From Adiantum capillus-veneris (taxonomy: Eukaryota; Streptophyta; Polypodiopsida; Polypodiales; Pteridaceae), in contig CM043966.1 in the NCBI GenBank assembly GCA_014529385.2, positions 110,744,048 to 110,808,047 of the forward strand: a DNA stretch of 64,000 nt, written 5' to 3'. Numbering within the stretch: the stretch's first letter is position 1; each line of letters begins with the position of its first letter. Below are positions 44,780-59,256 of the stretch, piece by piece. The position numbers and the translations under genes were made by a program. Below the pieces are notes generated by a model, which was not told where the DNA came from, did no database searches, and saw only the letters and a program-made list of their open reading frames with translations.

Positions 44780-47700
44780 CGAAGTTGTAATGGATCCTTG
44801 TCTACGGCATACACATGGAAGTGAAAGTGGAAAGGTAATGTCCTATATGGATTTTCTTGATTCATGGTTTCTGTATGCACAACCCAACCCCCAAAGAGCT
44901 ACTCTCCGGAAAAGTGCAATAATTTGAACTTTTCAACCTCCCAAGGCACCTGAACGAAGTGCAGGAATGAGGTGCTTTTTAAACCATAGTTTACAAGACA
45001 CTTGGTCCTTACTAAGAAACCAGGATTTGTTTAATATGCTTCAAAAGTTCCGTGGCCTTTAAAAATGCTAGTCGCTTAAGTCCCATATGTTGTTTATATG
45101 GAATTTTGATGTATGAGTTGTTAAACCTTCAAAACAAGTCTTAGAATCTCCTATGTAAAATTTACATGCGATATGATTTGGCATACATATTTATGGCATG
45201 ATACATGGGTTTGACAAAACTTTCATCTACAGATAGGGAACAATTAGGTTCAAGCACGTTCACGGTTGGATCTTTTATGTGTTGCGCATCACGTGATATG
45301 ACTGCCACTTCCCAGGCACAATACATATTAATGGCCTGACACAATGGGTTCTGAGGGAATTTTTTCTCTCCAGATAGTGAATCAATTATTGTAAAGCTCA
45401 TTCATGGTTTGGATCTTTAGGTGTTGAGCATTTCCTGTGATGCGCCATGGAGCACTTGTACATAGTTATAAAACAGATTCGATCGTAAGACATTCAGTCA
45501 TCTACTAGAGTTATCTAGTGCTTGCTACGAAGTTGTGTGGATCCTTGTCAATAATGGCATAGACATGGAAGTGGAAAGGTTTAAGATTAATGTCCTATTG
45601 GTTTCTTGATTCATGGTTTCTGTATGCACAACCCCCAAAGAGGTATCGTCAAAAGGCAACATATATTGAACTTTTCACCTCCCAAGGCACCGGAACGAAG
45701 TGCAGGAATGTGGTGCTTTCTGCCATAATCCACAAGATACATGGTCTTTATTAGAAACTTGGGATTTGTTTAAATATGCCAAATTTTTCGTTGCAACTTC
45801 AAAGAAAGTCTGAAATCTCCTATGTGAAATTTACATGGATATAGTGGCATACATATTTATGGCCTGACCCATGGGTTTGACGAAAGTTCTAAATCTAGAT
45901 AGGGAACATTTATGTTCAAGTTTTTTTCATGGTTGGATCTTACGTGTTTGTGCATCACATCATATGAGTGGGAGCTCCGGCATACATAATAAATGGCCTG
46001 ACACATGGGTTTGAAAGAACTTCTCTTCCAGATAGAGAACATTTAATGTTCAAGCTCACACACGGTTGGATCCTTTGAGGTTTGACCGCATCTTCTGTGA
46101 TGCGCATGGAGCACATTGTACATAGTTATATAGATTCGGTTGTAAGACATCAGGTCATCTACTAGGTTATTTAGGTCATGCTACAAAGTTGTATGGATCC
46201 TTGTCTGATGGCATAGACATGGAAGTGGAAAGGTCGAAAGGTAATGTCTATATGGTTTCTTGATTCATGGTTTCCATATGCACAAAACCCCAAGAGGTAC
46301 CGTCAAAAGGCAACATATTTTGAACTTTTCACCTCCAAGGCACCTGAACGAAGTGCAGGAATGTGGGCTTTGTGCCATAGTTACAAGACAGTTGTCCTTA
46401 TTAAGAAACTTGGATTTGTTTAATATGCTTCAAAACATCCGTTGGGCCTTCAAATGCTAGTCGCTTAAGTCCTCATTATGTTGTTCCATATGGAATTTTG
46501 ATGTAGTTTTTTAACTTCAAAGCAACTCTTAGAATCTCCTATGTGAAATTTACATGTTATATGAGTGGCATACATATTTATGGTCTGACAACATGGTTTG
46601 ATGGAACTTCTATCTCCAGATAGGGAACATTTATGTTCAAGCTCGTTCACTGCTGGATCCTTACGTGTTGCGCATCACATCATGTGAGTGCAGCTCGACG
46701 CATACATATTAATGGCCTCACACATGGGTTTAAGGGAACTTCTCTCTCCAGATAGTGAACAATTAGTGTCAAGCTCATTAATGGTTGGATCCTAGGTGTG
46801 CGCATCTTTTATAATGCGCATGGGAGCACTTGTACATAGATATACAGATTCGGTTGTAAGACATCGGTCATCTACTAGGTTCTCTAGTGCCTGCTACGAA
46901 GTTGTATGGATCCTTGTCTGAATGGCATAGACATGGAAGTGGGAAGGTCGAGAGGTAATGTCCTATATGGTTTTCTTGATTCATGTTTCTGTAGGCACAA
47001 CCCAACCCCCAAAGAGGTACCCTCAAAAGGCAACATATATTGAACTTTTCACCTCCCAAGGCACCTGAACGAAGTGCAGGAATGTGGTGCTTTTTGCCAT
47101 AGTTACAAGACACTTGGTCCTTACTTAGAAACTTGGGATTTGTTCAATATGCTTCAAAAATTCAGTTGGGCCTTCAATGCTAGTCGCTTAAGTCTCATTA
47201 TGTTGTTTATATGGAATTTTGATGTAGAGCTTTAACTTCAAAACAAATTTTAGAATCTCCTATGTAAAATTTACATGCGATATGAGTGGCATACATATTT
47301 ATGGCCTGACAACATGAGTTTGATGAACTTCTATCTCCAGATAGGGAAAAATTATGTTCAAGCTCATTCACGGTTGGATCTTTACGTGTTGTGCATCACG
47401 TGATATGACTAGCACCTCCAAGCATACATATTAATGGCCTAACACATGAGTTTGAGGGAACTTCTCTCTCCAATAGTGAAAAATTATTGTCAAGCTGATT
47501 CGTGGTTGGATCCTTGGGTGTTGAGCATTTCCTGTGATGCGCATAGAGCATTTGTACATAGTTATACAGATTCGGTTTGTACGGTTGTAAGACATCTGGT
47601 CATCTACTAGGTTATCTAGTGCTTGCTACGAAGTTGTATGGATCCTTATCTAAATGGCATAGACATGGAAGTGGAAAGTGGAGAGGTAATGTCCTATGTG

Positions 47701-48161
47701 GTTTCTTGATTCATGGTTTCTATATGCACACAACCCAACCCTCAAAGAGGTAAAATAGGGGGAACATATATTGAACTTTTCAATCCCAAGGTACCGAACG
47801 AAGTGCAGGAATGTGGTGCTTTCTGCCATAGTTACAAGACACTTGGTCCTTATTAAGAAACTTGGGATTTGTTTAATATGCTTCAAACTTCTGTTGGGCC
47901 TTCAAATGCTAGTCGCTTAAGTCTCATTATGTTGTCCATATGGAATTTTGATGTAGTTTTTTAACTTCAAAGCAAGTCTTAAAATCTCCTATGTGAAATT
48001 TACATGTGTTATGTGTGGCATACAGATTTATGGCCTGACACATGGTATGATGGAACTTCTACCTCCCAGATAGGGGACAATTATGTTCAAGCTCTTTCAC
48101 AGTTGGATCCTTATGTGTTGTGCATCACGTGATAGGAGTAGCAGCTCGAGGCATACATATT
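44780..48161. repeat. ~720-bp satellite, right block 4 (error-rich)
   Basis: Inverted copy of 41,393-44,766. Homopolymers and simple steps are frequently one base too long or too short relative to the left arm. Confidence 0.85.
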
Positions 48162-50059
48162 TGTTACCATATACATGTGGTAGTGATGTTGTGAACACAT
48201 TAGGACCACTGGGGCATTTTTTCCCTCTTTAGGAGGTTTTCTCCCCCGTGCATTGTATATACGCCCATCACTCTACGGCTATCTTTCCATTGCACACCAA
48301 GTGACACACTCTCTATTGTGTGCCTTGAGTTTCCTTCATCTTCTCCAAGGTGTGTGTGTTTTCTCTGCAACCCTAATTCCAACAATTGGTATCAGAGCAG
48401 GTTACGTCCTCCTGGGCTTAGTCGCCAATTGCTCCAGCACACGCCTACTCACTTTTTTTATTAGAGTGAGGTTTGGCGAGTGTTCCCAGGTCGATAAATA
48501 TTTCAGGGTTGCTCGTAGAGCTCAATCTGCTCAGATTTCTGATTCGGGCTCATTTCAACCTCCGTTGTAAGTCATTTTGTGCAGAATTTTTGTCAGTGCC
48601 GTTTTCAGCATAACAGGTGCTTTACAGTCTTCTACGGTTTGTGCTATATAGCACGTGTTGTTCCCGCTCTATTTCTCCTATTTTCGGACAGTTTTCACAT
48701 CAGGTGCAGCATTCACCATGGCTGACAACAACACAGATGTCTTCAAGATGTTTGCTACTGAGGACAGGTTGATGGAACAATAACCCTATGTGGGCTTATA
48801 TGATGCAACACGTTCTTGTGTCAAAGGCGTCTGGAATATTGTGCAGGGCATTGATATACGTCCTGGTTCTGAGGATGTAGGCGATGTTGCGGATGTTGCA
48901 GGTCTTGCTACAAGGATTGCTGCTATTAGAGTTGTTTTTGCCTACGATAGAACAAGCTTTTTGGGATGTAAAGGATGAGCAGGCTCATGCATTGATTGTG
49001 TTGTCTGTGAAGCGCACCATTGTTCCTCACATCCGTTCAGCAAAATCTGTAAAACAAGCTTGGGATATTTTGGCTAGTCTTTATGCAAGTCGCAATGAGG
49101 CTAAAATTGCTTTATTGCGTAAAGAGCTGCAGTCGAAGATTATGCATGAGGAAGATGATATGGACACTTTCCTTGCTAGTGTCAAGGATATCAATGAGCA
49201 AGTTATTTCTGCAGTGATGTCATTTCAGGTAGTTCCCTTTGTGCAGACTGTTCTTGATGCCTTACCAGATTCTTATCAGATTTTTGCTAGTACTGGAGAC
49301 TTATGACCCAAGGAAATCCAGAAGTTGTCAAGTTTGATGCATTATGCACATTGATGTTGCAAGAGTCACTTTCCAAAAAAAACAGGATTAGACAATGTGC
49401 AGCTGAACAAGCTTTTATTGCTTCTCAAAGAAAGGGTGGTAACAGCAATGCAACTACTTCTTATGGTTCTACTGCGAGTGGCAAAACTTATGTTCCCGAT
49501 GCTTTTGCTGACAGCACATCGTCTGGCAATTCTGGTGATAAGGGCAAAAAGAAGATGCGTTGCCAATATTGTAAAGCTAATGATCACTTGATCAAGCAGT
49601 GTCCTATGTCACGAAGAGCTCTCAGTAGGAGAGATCATCTCGGCTTATCTTGCAAACACAGGACAACCTTGCAGATCTTTTCACAAAGTCATTGTCTTGT
49701 GAGGATCTTGAAGCTTTCCTCAAAGCTTTGGGCTTACTCCCCTTTGTGGAATGACTGATCATGTCCTCAGGGCATGGCATTTCCCTTTACTCATGTGCCA
49801 GCTCTTGTTCACTGCATCACTCCAGGAGGATTTGTTACCATATAAATGTGGTAGTGATGTGTGTGAACACATTAGGACTGCCAGGGGCATTTTTTCCCCT
49901 CTTTAGGAGGTATTTTTCTCCATGCATTGTATATACGCCCATCACTCTACAGGTATCTATCTTTCCATTACACACCAAGTGACACACTCTCTATTGTGTG
50001 CCTTGAGCTTCCATCGTCTTCTCCAAGCTGTGTGTTTCTCTGCAACCCTAATTCCAACA
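48162..50059 (+). mobile_element. Gag-only LTR element, right arm
   Basis: Inverted copy of 39,491-41,392, with LTRs at 48,162-48,384 and 49,833-50,059 and ATATT flanking both ends (48,157-48,161 and 50,060-50,064). The primer site TGGTATCAGAGCAGG is at 48,387-48,401. The polypurine tract lacks one G compared with the left arm. Confidence 0.9.
48718..49622 (+). pseudogene. Gag of the gag-only element, frameshifted copy
   Basis: It starts with the same MADNNTDVFKMFATED but loses the frame near 48,770 (two G missing), gains a T near 48,940, loses G near 49,214, gains a T near 49,231 and loses a T near 49,294. All are single-base changes relative to the intact left-arm ORF. The zinc knuckle CQYCKANDHLIKQC is retained. 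Sequencing error is as likely as mutation. Confidence 0.85.
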
Positions 50060-51181
50060 ATATTAATGGCCCTGACACATGGGTTTGAGGGAACTTCTCT
50101 CTCCAAATAGTGAACAATTATTGTCAAGCTCATTCATGGTTGGATCCTTAGGTGTTTGCACATCTTCTATAATGTGCATGGAGCACTTATACATTTTTAT
50201 ACAGATTTGGTTGTAAGACATCAGGTCATCTTCTAGGTTATCTAGTGCTTGCTACGAAGTTGTATGGATCCTTGTCTACATGGCATAGATATGGAAGTGG
50301 AAAGTGGAAAGGGAGAGGTAATGTCCTATATGGTTTCTGTATGCACAACCCAACCCCCAAAGAGGTACCCTCAAAAGGCAACATATATTGAACTATTCAC
50401 CTCCCAAGGCACCTGAACGAAGTGCAGGAATGCGGTGCTTTTTGCCATAGTTACAAGACACTTGGTCCTTACAAAGAAACTTGGGATTTGTTTAATATGC
50501 TTCAAAACTTCCGTTGGGCCTCAAATGCTAGTTGCTTAGTCTGATTATGTTGTTTATATGGAATTTTGATGTAGAGTTTAAACTTCAAAACAAGTCTTAG
50601 AATCTCCTATGTAGAATTTACATGCGATATGAGTGGCATACATATTTATGGCCTGACACATGGTTTGACGGAACTTCTATCTCCAGATAGGGAACAATTA
50701 TGTTCAAGCTCGTTCACGGTTGGATCTTTACGTGTTGTGCATCACGTGATATGAGTGGCACCTCCAGGCATACATATTAATGGCATGACACATGGGTTTA
50801 AGGGAGCTTCTCTCTCCAGATAGTGAGCAATTATTGTCAAGCTCATTCATGGTCGGATCCTTAAGTGTTGAGCATTTCTTGTGATGTGCATGGAGCACTT
50901 GTACATAGTTATACATATTGGTTGTAAGACATCAGGTCATTTACTAGGTATCTAGTGCTTGCTACGAAGTTGTGTGGATCCTTGTCTGAATGGCATAGAC
51001 ATGGAAGTGGAAAGGTTGAGAGGTAATGTCCTATATGGTTTCTTGATTCATGGTTTCTGTATGCACAACCCCCAAAGAGGTACCATCAAAAGGCAACATA
51101 TATTGAACTTTTCACCTCCCAAGGCACCTGAACAAGTGCAAGAATGTGGTGCTTTCTGCCATAGTTAAAGGACACATGGTC
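50060..51181. repeat. ~720-bp satellite, right block 3
   Basis: Inverted copy of 38,365-39,490. ACATGGTC at 51,174-51,181 is the target duplication of the next insertion. Confidence 0.85.
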
Positions 51182-53482
51182 TGTGAGGTCCCCACCCCGC
51201 CGTATCAACCAGCGGATTTGATGGTGAACCTGGTGGCCACTAGATCTATTGCGGAAGCAAACAAAATGGTTCAAGTTCCACTAGCGGACGATCTCTCATC
51301 ACAAAGTGAGTCGAGTTCGAGCCTCCTAGCAAGGAGATCTAGCTCCACCTCGCAGGGGAAGCGTACTTAAACCTATCTAGCGATCCTAAGACCCACCTTC
51401 CAAGAGGAGAGAAAACCCGAGTGCCTTTTTCCCCATGTTTCAGAGGCACGTACCCTCGAGATTTCACCGCTCTAGGGCAATGAGTAATTACTAATATTGA
51501 GAAGCACTATGGGGACAGAGCGTTCCCGACCAATCGGGACCACCCATCTCGTAGCATTGGCAACCTGAGCCAAGCCCCCACTTTCCACCCCCACACTCAC
51601 ACTTCCTTGTGTGACCTAATTACTACCACAAAGGTTGTTCAACATAAAGATTCCTTGTTTAATTCCGAATCACATTGTTCGTTAAAACAGCCCTTCAACC
51701 AGTATTGCAAACAACACCAAGACAGTATTCTAGTAAAAACTTATTCATTAAAATTCCAATGTTTTTGGAGGTACAACATCCCCCCTCCAGCGAGAGTTCA
51801 CTCCACCTGTTGTCGCCTAGCTGCTTATACAAGTAGGTATGTGCACCGCATAGAAAGCACGTCATGGACACTCCCACCGCATAGAAAGCAAGACGTGGGT
51901 TCCCACCGCATAGAAAGCCACTTTAAACTCACTACTTTAAATAATTAACTTGGAGGAAAGAGCTAATGTCCACAAGCGTCATAACAAGCCAAATGATAGC
52001 TTAGCAACATCAAACAATGCCTGCTACATGAGAGGTTTAGATATTTCCATATAGCAATCATTATGGATGATGCATATTCCTATGGGAACCTGCTCTAAAG
52101 ATAATTACTCGACTTACGTGATTAAGAATAGTAGGATTTCACTGATGGAATTATCAGAGAGATGAATTAAGTATGATTAATCTCTTTCCTAGCAACTAGA
52201 TGATGCAGATTTATCTTATGCATATGTGTGAGGAAAGTCAACTTGTAGAGACTTAATAACAGATTAATTTTCCTTAATTACACCTTAATGCATAAAGGAA
52301 ATAATTTAATTTAGCTACATTATTAATGGTGATAGAAAAAGTGATTCTCTTAAATCTACACAATTACTAGCTTATCGACTAATTTCTATGCCGCCTAGAG
52401 AGAGAAAATTCTAATAATTATACACTAATCATTAATCGAGAATGAGGAATGGCTGATAATTCAGCTATGGAATGAGATTACATAATAGAATATGGTTAAA
52501 GAGAATTTAGAGAGTAATTATAGGGAATTACGACTAGGAATAAGCATAATAGGCGAGAAATTTAGATGTAGAGAAAAGAATTTTCAGGTGGCATTAATTA
52601 AACAGTGGTTACCGTGATTAAGAGCTGATAATCTTCTCGATTCTCTGATCTAATCGAGCTTCTTGAGGTGAGAATTCGGCAGCACCTCCCTCTTTGCTTC
52701 TCCTTCAAAAGGTGTGTGAATCGGCAGCACCTTCTCAGTGTGTGTAGGTGTGTGTGTGTGTGGTGTATGCATTGTGTGGTGGTGTGAGCATTAGTGTATG
52801 TGTATGTGTGTGTATGCAGGTCTTTAAATAGGCTTCCTACAGGCTGAAAATCGACCTGGGTTGCTAAATGCATCTGGGAGCTTCTCCAGTTAAGCATGGC
52901 AAGTCTAGTTCCCTACTCACCAAGTGTCAGGTTGGCTAGTTTAAACTGACTCTGAGACTTAGTTACTAGCTTGGCAGCTTTCCCAGGACTCCCACAAGGC
53001 AAGAGGGCGCCCCCTAGCTACTAAAGCTGGTCTGGAGTGGGCTGGAACCTATTCCCACACAGTCCCGGGGCGCCGGTGCCTCCTTGGACAATTTTATGAA
53101 AAATTGGTTTTAGGCTAAAACGGGTCATACGAGTCGGATTTTGATGCCGTAAATTGCTATACGGAGCTCTAACTAAGACGTACTGGACCAAGTACCTGCC
53201 ATATTTAGCAGCCCCTCGGGGTCCAAAATTGCATTTTTTCAAAATTCGGGGTACGGTTGCAGTTTATCGAGACAATCAAAACTGGACGGGTCGGGTAACC
53301 AAAAACTTACTATTTTTGGAATTTTTTTGCAAAAATTATTTTAATTCGCATTTCGAAGCTTTGAAACATTCTAAACATCATGGCACTGACAGAATTTGAA
53401 AAACTGCTAAAAATAGTAACTTATACCATTATATTCATTACATGGTACAATGGTGCTCTTTTTGATCGGGGTCAGAGACCTT
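51182..53482. mobile_element. 2.3-kb non-coding insertion, right arm
   Basis: Inverted copy of 36,065-38,364, flanked by ACATGGTC at 51,174-51,181 and 53,483-53,490. It differs from the left copy in a short block near 52,475-52,500 and in the CA-rich tract near 52,740-52,790. Confidence 0.6.
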
Positions 53483-56400
53483 ACATGGTCCTTATTAAGA
53501 AACTTGAAACTTGTTTAATATGCCACAATTTCCGTTGGGGCCTTCAAGTGGTAGTCTCTTAAGTCTCATTATGTTGTCCATATGGAATTTTGATGTAGTT
53601 TTTTAACTTCAAAGCAAGTCTTAGAATCTCCTATGTGAAATTTACAAGTGATATGAGTGGCATACATATTTATGGCCTGACACATGGGTTTGATGGAAGT
53701 TCTATCTCCAGATAGGGAACATTTATGTTCAAGCTCGTTCACGGTTGGATCCTTACGTGTTGCGCATCACATCATATGAGTGGCAACTCGAGGCTTACAT
53801 ATTAATGGCCTGACACATGGGTTTGAAAGAACTTCTCTTCCAGATACTGAACAATTATTGTCAAGCTCATTCATGGTTGGATCCTTAGGTGTTGTGCATC
53901 TTCTGTGATGCGCATGCAGCACTTGTACATAGTTATAGAGATTCGGTTGTAAGACATCAGGTCATCTACTAGGCTATCTAGTGCTTGCTACAAAGTTGTA
54001 TGGATCCTTGTCCGAATGGCATAGACATGGAAGTGGAAAGGTCGAGAGGTAATGTCCTATATGCTTTCATGATTCATGGTTTTCTTATGCACAACCCCCA
54101 AAGAGGAGGTACCATCAAAAGACAACATATATTGAACTTTTCACCTCCCAAGGGACCTGAACAAAGGGCAGGAATGTGGTGCTTTCTGCCATAGTTACAA
54201 GACACCTGGTCCTTATTAAGAAACTTGGGATTTGTTTAATATGCTTCAAAACTTTAGTTGGGCCTTCAAATGCTAGTCGCTTAAGTCTCATTATGTTATC
54301 CATATGGAATTTTGATGTAGTTTTTTTAACTTCAAAGCAGGTGCCGGAATATCCTATGTGAAATTTACATGTGATATGAGTGGCATACAAATTTATGGCC
54401 TGACACATGGGTTTGACGGAACTTCTATCTCTAAATAGGGAACAATCATCTTCAAGCTCGTTCATGATTGGATCCTTAGGTGTTGCGCATCACGTGACAT
54501 GAGTGGCAGCTCCAGGCATACATATTAATGGCCTGACACATGGATTTGAGGGAACTTCTCTCTCCAGATAGTGAAAAATTATTGTCAACCTCATTCATGG
54601 TTGGATCCTTAAGTGTTGCGCATCTTCTGTGATGCGCATGGAGCACTTGTACATAGTTATACACGTTCAATTGTAAGACATCAGGTCATCTACTAGGTTA
54701 TACACTTGTACATAGTTATACACGTTCAATTGTAAAACATCAGGTCAGCTACTAGGTTATCTAGTGCTTGCTACGAAATTGTATGGATCCTTGTCTGAAT
54801 GGCATAGACATGGAAGTGGAAAGGTCAAGAGGTAATGTCCTATATGGTTTCTTGATTCATGGTTTCTATATGCACAACCCCCAAAGAGGTACCGTCAAAA
54901 GGCAACATATATTGAACTTTTCACCTCCCAAGGCACCTGAACGAAGTGCAAGAATGTGGTGCTTTCTGCCATAGTTGCAAGACACTTGGTCCTTATTAAG
55001 AAACTTTGGATTTCTTTAATATGCTTCAAAACTTCCATTGGACCTTCAAATGCTAGTCGCTTAAGTCTCATTATGTTGTCCATATGGAATTTTGATGTAG
55101 TTTTTTAACTTCAAAGCAAGTCTTGGAATCTCCTATGTGAAGTTTACATGTGATATGAGTGCCATACATATTTATGACCTAACACATGGGTTTGATGGAA
55201 TTTCTATCTCTTGATAGGGAACAATTATGTTCAAGCTCGTTCACGGTTGGATCCTTACGTGTTGCGCATCACGTGATATGAGTGGGAGCTCCAGGCATAC
55301 ATATTAATGGCCTAACACATGGGTTTGAGGGAACTTCTCTGTCCAAATAGTGAACACCTATTGTCAAACTCATTCATGGTTGGATCCTTAGGTGTTGCGC
55401 ATCTTGTGTGATGCCCATGGAGCACTTGTACATACTTATATAGATTTGGTTGTAAGACATCAGGTCATCTACTAGGTTACCTAGTGCTTGCTACGAATCT
55501 GTATGGATCCTTGTCTAAATGGCATAGACATGGAAGTGGAAAGGTCGAGAGGTAATGTCCTATATGGTTTCTTGATTCATGGTTTCTGTATGCACAACCC
55601 CCAAAGAGGTCCTATCAAAAGGCAACATATATTGAACTTTTCACCTCCCAAGGCACCTGAATGAAGTGCAGGAATGTGGTGCTTTTTGCCATAGTTACAA
55701 GACACTTGGTCCTTATTAAGAAACTTGGGATTTGTTATGCTTCAAAACTTCCATTGGGCCTTCAAATGCTAGTTTCTTAAGTCTCGTTATGTTGTCCATA
55801 TGGAATTTTGATGTAGTTTTTTAACTTCAAAGCAAGTCTTAGAATGTCCTTTGTGAAATTTACATGTGATATGAGTAGCATACATATTTATGGCCTGACA
55901 CATGGGTTTGAAGGAGCTTATATCTCAAGACAGGGAACAATTATGTTCAAGCTCGTTCACGGTTGGATCCTTACATGTTGCGCATCACGCGATATGAGTG
56001 GCATCTCCACGCATACATATTAGTGGCCTTACACATGGGTTTGAGGGAACTTCTCTCTCCCGATAGTGAACAATTATTTTCGAGCTCATTCATGGTTGGA
56101 TCCTTAGGTGTTGCACATCTTTTGTGATGCGCATGGAGCACTTGTACATACTTATACAGATTTGGTTGTAAGAGATCAGGTCATCTACTAGGTTATCTAG
56201 TGCTTGCTACAAAGCTATATGGATCCTTGTCTCAATGGCATAGACATGGAAGTGGAAAGGTCGAGAGGTAATGTCGTATATTGTTTCTTGATTCATGGTT
56301 TCTTTATGCACAACCCCCAAAGAGGTACTGTCAAAAGGCAACATATATTGAACTTTTCACCTTCCAAGGCACCTAAACAAAGTAATGTGGTGGTTTCTGC

Positions 56401-56696
56401 CATAGTTACAAGACACTTGGTCCTTATTAAGGAACTTGGGATTTGTTTAATATGCTTCAAAACTTCCATTGGGTCTTCAAATGCTAGTCGCTTAAGTCTC
56501 ATCATGTTCTCCATATGGAATTTTGATGTAGTTTTTTAACTTCAAAGCAAGTCTTAGAATCTCCTATGTGAAATTTACATGTGATATGAGTTACATACAT
56601 ATTTATGGCCTGGCACATGGGTTTGACGGAATTTCTATCTCCAGATAGGGAACAATTATGTTCAAGCTCATTCACGGTTGGATCCTTACGTGTTGC
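53483..56696. repeat. ~720-bp satellite, right block 2
   Basis: Inverted copy of 32,854-36,064 with near-constant offset (coordinates add to 89,549). Confidence 0.9.
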
Positions 56697-57087
56697 CTAT
56701 AAAAGGAGGCCACCTCTACACACATTTCACAGTGTGAAGTTGATGCAACAAGGTGGGTGTGAGGTGGTGAGAGTGAAGCAAGGTGGGAGCTCCAAAAGGG
56801 TATAATCCCTTTGTAACTTACTTCTTGTTTGAAGTACTAAAGCCATTGAGTGGTTGTTTTTCTATGGATGTAGCCCACGTTGGGTGTACCACGTATATTG
56901 TGTGCACTCTCTCTCTCTCTCTCTACTCTATAATATCTTGTGAGTGTGTAAATTGTCTCTCTCCATTAAGTAATATATTCAATTATGACCCTAGCTACAT
57001 CATATTTCCGAACAACTGGTATCAAACCAAGGTTTGCTCGTAGCTGAATTATCTCAAGGAAAGGATTCCTTGAATTGTGTGGGAGTA

Positions 57088-57869
57088 ATGGCGGAGGAAG
57101 GGAAGCTCAAGATCGTGATGTTCAACGGCAAAAACTACCAACATTGGAAGATGCAGATTGAAGACTATCTCTACCAGAAGGACCTCTATTTGCCCATAGA
57201 CGTTTTTGCAAAGAAGCCAGCAACGATGGCAGATAAAGCATGGATTGTCCTTGATCGAAAGGCACTGGGAACAATCCGGTTAAGCTTGGCGTCAACGATG
57301 GCCTTCAACATTTCGGAGATGAAGACCACGGAGGACTTGATGAAGTCACTTGACGACTTCTACGAGAAACCATTAACATCCAATAAGGTATTTCTTATGA
57401 AGTGTTTGTTCAATCTAAAGATGGCAGAGAATGGTTCATTTGCAGAACACCTAAAGGACTTTAATACCAACATAAGTCAACTTCGATCGATGAAATAAAT
57501 TTCGATAATGAAGTGCGAACTCTCCTTATACTATCATCTCTACCGGATAGTTGGGACAGCCTTATGATGGCTGTAAGTAATTCTATTTCTGGCACAAATA
57601 CTCTAAAGTTTGATGATGTTGTGGGTGTTCTCCTAAGTGAAGAAATACGAAGGAGAAGCACAGGAGAATCATCAAGTACAGCATTATCAGTGGAAACAAG
57701 AAGAAGGCCTAAGGAGAGGTTCAAAAACCAAAAGGGTCGTGGTCGCTCAAGACGGAGCAAGTCACGCACAAAGTCGGCTCTTGATTGTTGGAACTGCGAC
57801 AAGAAGGGCCATGTCAAGAAGGATTGCTGGTCGAAGAAGAAGAAGGAGTCGGAGTCTCAAGACAACTAG
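57088..57869 (+). pseudogene. copia gag, right arm
   Basis: Same gag as in the left arm, starting MAEEGKLKIVMFNGKNY. A frameshift and stop lie near 57,495; the second half (57,513-57,869) carries the zinc knuckle CWNCDKKGHVKKDC and ends at an in-frame TAG before the protease. Confidence 0.85.
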
Positions 57870-57887
57870 CCAACATCGGAGGCCAAT

Positions 57888-59256
57888 GTGGCAAGTAAAG
57901 TAGAGCAAGATGCTCTAATTCTCTCATTAAACAATGTGTCTAATTCTTGGATAGTAGATTCCGGGGCTTCATTCCATGTGACACCACACAAGCAACATTT
58001 CCAAGATTACACCAAAGGTAATTTTGGGTATGTATACTTGGGAGATGATGAAGCTTGTAAAATTGTCGGCAAAGGTACAGTTTGTGTCAAAACTGCTATC
58101 GAAAATGAATGGAATCTTAAAGATGTTAGGCATGTTCCTTCTCTTCGAAAAAATTTGATCTTTACAGGACAATTGGACGATGAAGGTCACAACATTGCAT
58201 GCAGAAACAAACGGTGGAATATCTCAAAGGGATCTTTGGTGGTTGCCAAAGCAGAAAAGGCTGGTACACTTTACTTGTGTACTGTTAGCACGCAACCTTT
58301 AGCTTGTGCAGCAAGTGCAGAAGTCGACAGTGTAGTGTGGCACTACGGGCTTGGGCATATGAGTGCCAAAGGAATGCAAATCCTTCAAACAAAAAAGCTT
58401 CTACCAGGTTTGAAAGAAGTGGACTTAGAGTTCTTTGAAGATTGTGTTTATGGTAAAAAAAAAGAGGAAAAATTTTCAAAAATCAAGAAATGAAAGAAAA
58501 AATAAAAAACTTGAGTTGGTTCATTTTGATGTTGGGGGTCCTGCAAGTACACCATCACTTGGTGGCTCATTGTATTATCTAACATTCATAGACGATGTGA
58601 CTAGGAAAACATGGGTTTGTGTCATAAAGAATAAATCCGATGTGTTTTTCATATTTCAAAGGTGGAAAGCCTTTGTGGAGAATGAAATAGGTACCAAGGT
58701 TAAATGCCTCAGATTCGACAATGGAGGTGAATGTTACAACCAAGCTTTTGAAAGCTTTTGTGCTAGTAATGGCATTCGGAGGCAAAAGACAACCCCAAGG
58801 ACACCTCAACAAAATGGGATTTCAGAAAGGATGAATAGAACAATCATGGAGTGAGCACGAAGTATGCGGCTACATGCAGGCCTACCGCTTGAGCTTTGGG
58901 CGGAAGCTATAAGTACGTCTGTGTACTTGATCAACCGGTCACCCTCAACGGCATTGGATGGGGGAGTTCCAAAAGAGGCATGGACAGGTAAACCGGTGAA
59001 TTATGCATTTCTCAAAGTGTTTGGGTGTGAGGCTTTCATGCACATAGATAGAAGCTTAAGATCAAAGCTAGATGCAAAGTCCAAAAAGTGTTTCTTCATT
59101 GGCTATGGAGAAGGTGACTTTGGGTATCACTTATGGAATCCTGAAGATGGTAAAATCTTTAGGAGTAGGGATGTAATTTTTAGCAAACAAAATATGTACA
59201 AAGATTACTTGGAAAGAAAACAAACAAAAGAAACAAGTGATGTACATGGAGCTTGA
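57888..59256 (+). pseudogene. copia protease and integrase, right arm
   Basis: Protease SWIVDSGASFHVTP, then the pre-integrase module, a frameshift near 58,460, and an integrase core that is continuous here (Asp in LVHFDVGGPA, Asp in CLRFDNGGEC, Glu in GISERMNRT). TGA at 58,852-58,854 interrupts before the C-terminal domain GYGEGDFGYHLWNPEDGKIF. It differs from the left arm in IIFQRWKAF-type continuity near 58,650 and in one residue (F for I) near 58,473. Confidence 0.85.

Noticed and set aside
44759-44787. Central hairpin considered as a terminator or recombination site
   Set aside because: It is simply the turn of the 19-kb inverted repeat and consists of satellite sequence.
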